Source: Bradysia coprophila
Lineage: Eukaryota > Arthropoda > Insecta > Diptera > Sciaridae
Direction: 5' to 3'
DNA length: 64,000 bases
Assembly: GCF_014529535.1 (NCBI RefSeq)
Contig: NW_023503555.1
Location: 930,001 to 994,000, forward strand
Position numbers and translations under genes: made by a program. Below the pieces are notes generated by a model. That model was not told the origin of the DNA and made no database searches. It saw nothing but the letters and a program-made list of their open reading frames with translations. This document shows positions 58,454 to 64,000 of this stretch, in pieces (the stretch's first letter is position 1; every line of letters starts with the position of its first letter).

Positions 58454-61400
58454 ATGCCTCCGAAGGCAGAAAAGAAGATCTGCATGGTACCAGCATGTGA
58501 GGCATCGAGTATCGACTATCCGGATCGAATATTTGTCAGTGTACCCGAGAATAAGAAACGAGAATGGTTGGCAATGGTTGGTGCTGAAAGCGTTTACATC
58601 CATCCGACAAAGCGTTTCTTTTGTTGTGAAGAACATTTTGATGTTAGTGCGATTCGTATACACAGTAGTTGAAATATAGCTAGTTGATTGCGAGCCGGGA
58701 CACGTACAAAATAATGTTTTAAACGTTTCGTATCCATCGGATTGTTTTAGGTGCGGCGAGATATCAAAGACTATGACTTTTTTAAGCTGTTTGGTGGCCG
58801 TGTTAAGTTTGAAGATCATGCATATCCGTTCAAGAATTTGGGTGACGTTCCCGAAGTGATACCACCGACAGTAAATTGTTTCCATTCATTGTCTGTCTTC
58901 TGAGTGTTAAGACAAAAATTTCTAATTTCATTCCGTAGATCGTTACCGATGGAAAACGTAACACGACAGATATTTACTTTCCAGCCCCACTGCCCGTCAC
59001 TGTCGTTGAGGTACCTATTTACATTTTTCGTTTTCGTTCTATTTTGTCTGGTCATCGTAACAGTTCAATTTTCACAACAAAATGCAAATTCATTCCAGGA
59101 GCAACCGATCGCTGAATCGGAACTGAAAAACAAATCCGAATCCAATTTGTGGAAAGAGCAACGCGATGATGAAGAGGATATTGTTGTAAGAGTCGCGATC
59201 TCGTAGTGTGATTTTGATCTCTGGCTGATGACAATGTCGTTGTTGTTTTTAGTTTGTTGACCCATTGTTTACCTCAGACGAACCGCTGGAGCCGATTGCG
59301 TCGAATATTAAAGTTGATGATGAAGATGGGTCAATGTTTGGCGTTTCGGAGAGCAAATTCGATCCTACGCAGATGACCTGGACAGAATCACCCGTTAAAC
59401 AAGAGGAAATTGTGATTGTAAGTGAAATCGAGAAATTCATTTATTGCTCAAACTTTGTCGGATTGAAGATGCTCAGGCGCAGTCTTTTGCTTTTATACGA
59501 AACCGGACGGCCTATCTATCTAGCATTTAGACCGACGAAAATATTTTTCAATTAAGGGCTGACTATGGACTATCGCTCCATTAGCGTTATTTGAGTGAGG
59601 ATGTTTGTCAATTTACGCTGAACAAACATGAGTGAATTACTGAAATTACTTCTTATCGTGCGAAAATCGGTGGCAGCACAGTCGCAAATTAATTTTGTTC
59701 TATCTATACCGAGTCGCTGTTCATTACTTCCACCAACCACTTGAATTTCGGGGATTTTTCTCACTAAAAATACCGAGTTAATTGCCGTATAGACAACCCA
59801 TACAGACTATGAACTATAGCAACCTTTCGATAACTAACTGAAAAACTGTAAATTTTGCATCTGGTAAAAATTTGACAAATCTATGAGGTTGGTTTCGACC
59901 CTGTATACAGAATGTATCATGGACCGAAAGCCCACATATCGGTACATCTGTCCATCATTAAGCTGTAGTTTTAAACGTATGCTAAATTGTTGCATTTGCC
60001 CCAATACGAAACGCATTTTTTCTACGACTTTTATTTTTGAGCCTTAGCCTAGGGTATATCTCGGGGAGAACGAATCGTAGAACATCTAGAATTGAAGGTA
60101 TTGGTCCCAAAGGATGAGTGAAATTTAGAAATTAAATTTTGGTTGAAAGGTGTGTTGTGTTAGACAAGTTAAATTTCCAATTTTACAACCTGTCTGGCGC
60201 GGCAGGCCTTCAAATAAAAATTTTATTTTTCACGTAAATATACCGAGTCTTAGGAGGAACTGGTATGCACGTATGCTCTCGGTCTATTAGAGACAGTTCA
60301 AGGGTTTGCTGAGTTTCAACAATTAGTCGGGAAACAGCGACTTTTTATAATTTATTTTGACAAAAAGGCTTATTTTCAGAAAATAATTCTTCTACAACAT
60401 ATGAAAAAAACACAATTTTATATTTTAAAAGTTGAAATGAAAATCCACAAAACTCACATCAAAATACAACAATCGGCAATGTTATTACACAGCTCCGATG
60501 TGCCTTTGTTATTGTTTGTGTGTGTTAGTAAATGAAAGTTCTAAATTGTTCTAAAAAAACTTACAGCCTCCTGACAGTCTACTGACAGTCTTTTTGAATA
60601 TTGAAAAATATTGAAAAGAAAGTCGCACAAAATTATTAAAATGCTTTTTAAATATATTTGAATTATTGTAAAAGAAATTCTGTATACGTAGAATTGTTCT
60701 ATTTTGTGTAAAGAATGTAAATAAATTATAAACATTTTGTCTGTTTCCCGACTAATTATGAAACTTGTGAAGTCTATTGGTAGTAAGTGGTTCCAAGTTT
60801 GAACCAGGTCAAAATAAGATTTTCCACTAGGAAACCAAATTATAGGCAGGTCATTTCTTGCGTAGAAACCATAGAATCGATTCGGACGACTTTTGTTATT
60901 CAGCGCTGGAAGAGCCCTAACGATCTAGTGTATATGTTTACCGTCGCAGATCGCAGAGAATCGACATTGTTGTGAAAGTGAATGTGAGGGCAGACGAATT
61001 TTCGAGTTTCAAACTTGTCAGTTACCTGACCATTATACCTTCATTTTGACAACAATTAGTCGGGAAACAGCGACTTTTTATAATTTATTTTGACAAATAA
61101 GCTTATTTTAAGAAAATAATTCTTCTACAACATATGAAAAAAACTCAATTTTATATTTGTAAGGTTGAAATGAAAATCCACAAAACTCACATCAAATTTA
61201 TACAACAATCGGCAATGTTATTACACGGCTCCGATGTGCCTTTGTTACTGTTTGTGTGTGTGTTAGTAAATGAAAGTTCTAAACTGTTTTAAAAAACTTA
61301 CAGCCTCCTGACAGTCTTTTTGAATATTTAAAAATATTGAGAAGAAAGTCGTACAAAATTATTAAAATGATTTTTAAATATATTTGAATTAGTCGGAAAA

Positions 61401-64000
61401 CAGACAATATTTTTATAATTTATTTACATTCTTTATACAAAATAGAACAATTCTGCGTTTACATAATTTTTTTACGCTAATTAAAATATATTTAAAAAGC
61501 ATTTTAATAAATTTGTACGACTTTCTTCTAAATATTTTCAAATATTCAAAAAGACTGTCAAGAGACTGTCAGGAGGCTGTACGTTTTTTTAGAACAGTGT
61601 AGAACGTTCATTTACTACCACACATAAACAATAACAAATGCACATCGGAGCCATGTTATAACACTGCCGATTGTTGAATAAATTTGATGTAATTTTTCTG
61701 GATTTTCATTTCAAGTTAAAAAATATAAAATTGTATTTTTTTCATAGAAGAATTATTTTCTTAAAATAAGCCAATATATCAAAATAAAATATAAAACTTA
61801 GCTGTTTCCCGACTAATCATCGTACAAGAAATTCTGTAAACGCAGAATTGTTCTATTTTGTGTAAAGAATGTAAGTAAATTATAAAAAAATTATCTGTTT
61901 CCCGACTAATTTGGATTTTCTACGATGTGTAAGGGCTGCGATGTGCACTATGGTAGGCCTACCCTCGTTACGGCACATTATAAACAAAAATCGTACAACA
62001 AATGTCTCGTAAATTGTGTTTGCACCCGGGTGCGAATAATCTAAAATACACTATTTCCACTCAATTATCGAAACAACCAATTTTTAGATTAGTTTGTAAA
62101 AGAATGATTCAAGAGCTTCTGTCGAAACACCCAACTGTTAGGCCAGTTTGTAGAAGATTCAAGCTGTTTTTGACAAAAAACACAATTGTTAGGTCAATTT
62201 GTACAAGGAATATTTAGGTTCCCTCTGACGAAATATCCAATTGCTAGGCCAGTTTCTGCAAGAAAGATTCAAGTTACTTCTGCCAAAACACCCAATCAAG
62301 ATGTCAGGTTGTACCACGAAAAATCAACTTCTGCAAGGCTCAAATAGTGTTTAAATCCATCCGCGACCCGATAAGTGACGATAAATTAAATTTTTTCTGA
62401 TCGATCCAGATTGACTTCATGAATGTTAGTGGGAGATCAATAAAAAGACAAAAATGATGTCCCACATATCTGATGCTTATCATTGTACAAGCTTTTTCGT
62501 TTTACATTTTTTTATGGCGAATTTTTCTTTTCCAGCCACGGTTGATGTAAATTGTTTGCTATTTTGATCTTTTATTTCGATTTGATTTTTAAAACGTTCA
62601 ACCGACGATTCTGTACGTTACTCGGTTAAAATTCGGTTTGAAATGTTACTTTTTGATACCAAAGCGCATTAGTCCAATTGGCTTAAGTTTGTCTAGTTCA
62701 CGGTGTTGTGATGTTTTATTTAACTTAAGTAAAGTAAGTATGATGAACATTGTCAAACATTATATGGTTATACTAGCACGGATCCGTCATGATAGTTGAA
62801 TGCGAAAATGTCCAGTGAACAGAAATAGTCTCTAGATTGTGTAACAGAAATGACCTAGTCGTGGATTTCGTCTCAGTTTCAAAATTTAGAAAAAAATGTT
62901 TCTTCAACTCACTTTTCAAAGCTGGTCATTCGACAAGCCTAAACTTGTTTCAACACGAGAAGCTTACTCAAAACGACAAATTGTACTTTCGAAACTTAAG
63001 ATTACATTCGGACGATACGAAGTAATTATATGCATGTAGTTCCCACACCGTACACTCTTACGTGTCCGCCCATAATCTCAATGAAATGACATGATGGACA
63101 CTGTGTGTGCCTCTGTTAGTTTGTTTGCTACTGTAGACATCCTGTTTTATGGATGGGGTTGCATCTAGAAAAATTAAAATCACATTTATGGCGTGGAAGT
63201 GCGAGCATAACCATCTTCTTAAATCATTTCAATTTCAGAAAACTGAACCCGACATCAAACTAGAACCGGCAGATGTTAATGAAGACGTCCGATACGACAG
63301 TTCTGACACCGATTATAGTGATGCTGATGATGAAGATTACGTGTATGAAGAAGAACGTAAAAGCAAAGTGAAAGTAATTATCGATCGACAGCTAAATTGT
63401 GTTGCACACGCATCCAGTACAATCCGTTTATTTTAGGTAAAAACGGAAAAGAATTCAAAAACTAAGGACAGTCGCGACGACAGCGAAGAAGATGAAGATG
63501 ATGATGATGACTCAGACGACGAGGATGATGATAGAAAACCGACCCGCAACAACCACGACAATAGGGCTGAAGATGACTCTTATGTTCCAAAAAATACGAG
63601 CTACAAATGCCTAAAGTGCAACAACTACTACTCATCGTCCAGTTCTCTGAAGCGTCACGAACAAACCGTACACACGGCGGATAAGGACAAAATCAGAAAA
63701 TCGAAGAAGCCAAAACCGAAACCATTCAAATGTGATGTGTGCAAGAAGCCGTTCGAAACGTTGTTCCGGAAAAATCGCCATCTCGTCACACACGAGGAAG
63801 GTCGAGTGCGAATCATTGCCTGTCGCCAGTGTCCAGAACGGTTCACCGAATACGAAGAATACCAGCGACACAAAGTGGTGCACAACAAGAGTTTCGAATG
63901 CGACATCTGCCATAAAACGTTCACTACGAAATACTTTCTCAAGCTGCACTATCCCATCCATATGGAGACGAAACCATTTCAGTGCGATCGGTGCTCGAGA
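58454..64000 (+). CDS. THAP-domain and C2H2 zinc-finger protein, partial at window end (at least 444 aa)
   Basis: Likely a sequence-specific DNA-binding nuclear protein. Exons 58454-58642, 58751-58870, 58939-59010, 59099-59185, 59253-59417, 63239-63373 and 63437 to beyond 64000; each intron is GT-AG and lies in phase 0. The N-terminal THAP-like finger has C10-x4-C15, W38 and C58-x2-H61; the usual AVPTxF box is degenerate (HAYPFKN). Then follow acidic linkers with VKxE-like sumoylation motifs (IKVDDED, VKQEE, IKLEPAD), a strongly acidic run (about residues 270-290) and C2H2 fingers at about 314-335, 355-375, 385-405 and 411-431, with a fifth begun at 439. A basic KSKKPKPKP stretch precedes the second finger. 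The fifth intron is 3.8 kb and repeat-filled. Downstream exons lie outside the window. A ZAD-type N-terminus was considered, but the C-x4-C/C-x2-H spacing fits THAP better. Confidence 0.88.
60322..60756. mobile_element. 435-bp TIR element, intact copy
   Basis: Ends ATTAGTCGGGAAACAG and CTGTTTCCCGACTAAT are perfect inverted repeats. The interior carries ACAATCGGCAATGTTATTAC and CAGCCTCCTGACAGTCT. Non-coding. Confidence 0.88.
61055..61910. mobile_element. Same 435-bp element, copy 2, split by copy 3
   Basis: The left part (61055-about 61387) and right part (about 61818-61910) together correspond to the intact copy at 60322-60756 in the same orientation. An inverted third copy separates them. 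Confidence 0.85.
61388..61817. mobile_element. Same element, copy 3, nested and inverted
   Basis: Starts ATTAGTCGGAAAACAG and ends CTGTTTCCCGACTAAT. The interior is the reverse complement of the intact copy (AGACTGTCAGGAGGCTGT, ACATCGGAGCC). It inserted into copy 2, so it is the younger insertion. Confidence 0.85.
62069..62320 (+). repeat. Degenerate tandem repeat, about 54-bp unit
   Basis: Four to five diverged units resembling CGAAACACCCAATTGTTAGG followed by CCAGTTTGTA-AAG-ATTCAAG and CTTCTG. The open frame across part of it is repeat-derived. Confidence 0.6.

Larger units (their letters stand above)
59418..63238 (+). other. Intron 5 of the THAP gene, 3.8 kb
   Basis: Contains three copies of a 435-bp element with ATTAGTCGGGAAACAG ends (one intact, one nested inside another) and a degenerate about 54-bp tandem repeat (62069-62320). 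No nested gene seen. Confidence 0.8.

Noticed and set aside
58421..58885. 154-codon minus-strand frame
   Set aside because: Antisense to the first two THAP-gene exons and their intron; the plus-strand model has zinc-ligand spacing and consensus splice sites.

Overview
Eukaryotic nuclear DNA, almost certainly from an insect. The short (60-110 bp) GT-AG introns and the proteins closest in wording to Drosophila Chameau, Aurora B and CSN4 point to a dipteran, perhaps a lower fly such as a fungus gnat (inference only). The intergenic and intronic DNA is AT-rich and packed with small inverted-repeat transposons and minisatellites. No rRNA gene, CRISPR array or prokaryotic-type operon is visible.

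Layout. 1-38.6 kb is essentially one gene on the minus strand: the MYST acetyltransferase chameau (KAT7/HBO1). Its 11 coding exons join in frame to 845 codons plus stop. Seven exons are clustered at 36.1-38.6 kb. The last four, which encode the second half of the catalytic domain, lie far away at 22.9, 6.0, 2.9 and 1.0 kb, separated by introns of about 13, 17, 3 and 1.7 kb that are full of repeats.

41.5-50.1 kb is gene-dense. It holds glutaminyl-peptide cyclotransferase (+, 4 exons, 341 aa), a convergent gene for an unrecognised lysine-rich protein (-, 2 exons, 207 aa, GC-AG intron), Aurora B kinase (-, 6 exons, 298 aa) and COP9 signalosome subunit 4 (+, 5 exons, 409 aa). A single-exon RING/TRAF-zinc-finger gene resembling NRDP1/RNF41 (-, 234 aa) lies at 52.6-53.3 kb. 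From 58.5 kb to the right edge runs a THAP-domain plus C2H2 zinc-finger gene (+, 7 exons seen, cut by the window end).

Mobile and repeat content: a hAT-type element with a 7/8 matched 8-bp target duplication; a family of about 210-bp elements flanked by TTAA (piggyBac-like); Tc1/mariner-type elements flanked by TA, one carrying an 18-bp minisatellite; a 670-bp element with about 85-bp terminal inverted repeats and a rearranged second copy; a nested pair of 435-bp elements; many foldback hairpins; a 141-bp tandem array between 212-bp direct repeats; and several minisatellites.

The genes do not form one pathway. Several act on chromatin, cell division or protein turnover (histone acetylation, chromosomal passenger kinase, deneddylation, ubiquitin ligation), but their proximity is probably incidental. 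Exon boundaries were inferred by hand from splice consensus, reading frame and remembered family sequence, not from transcripts.
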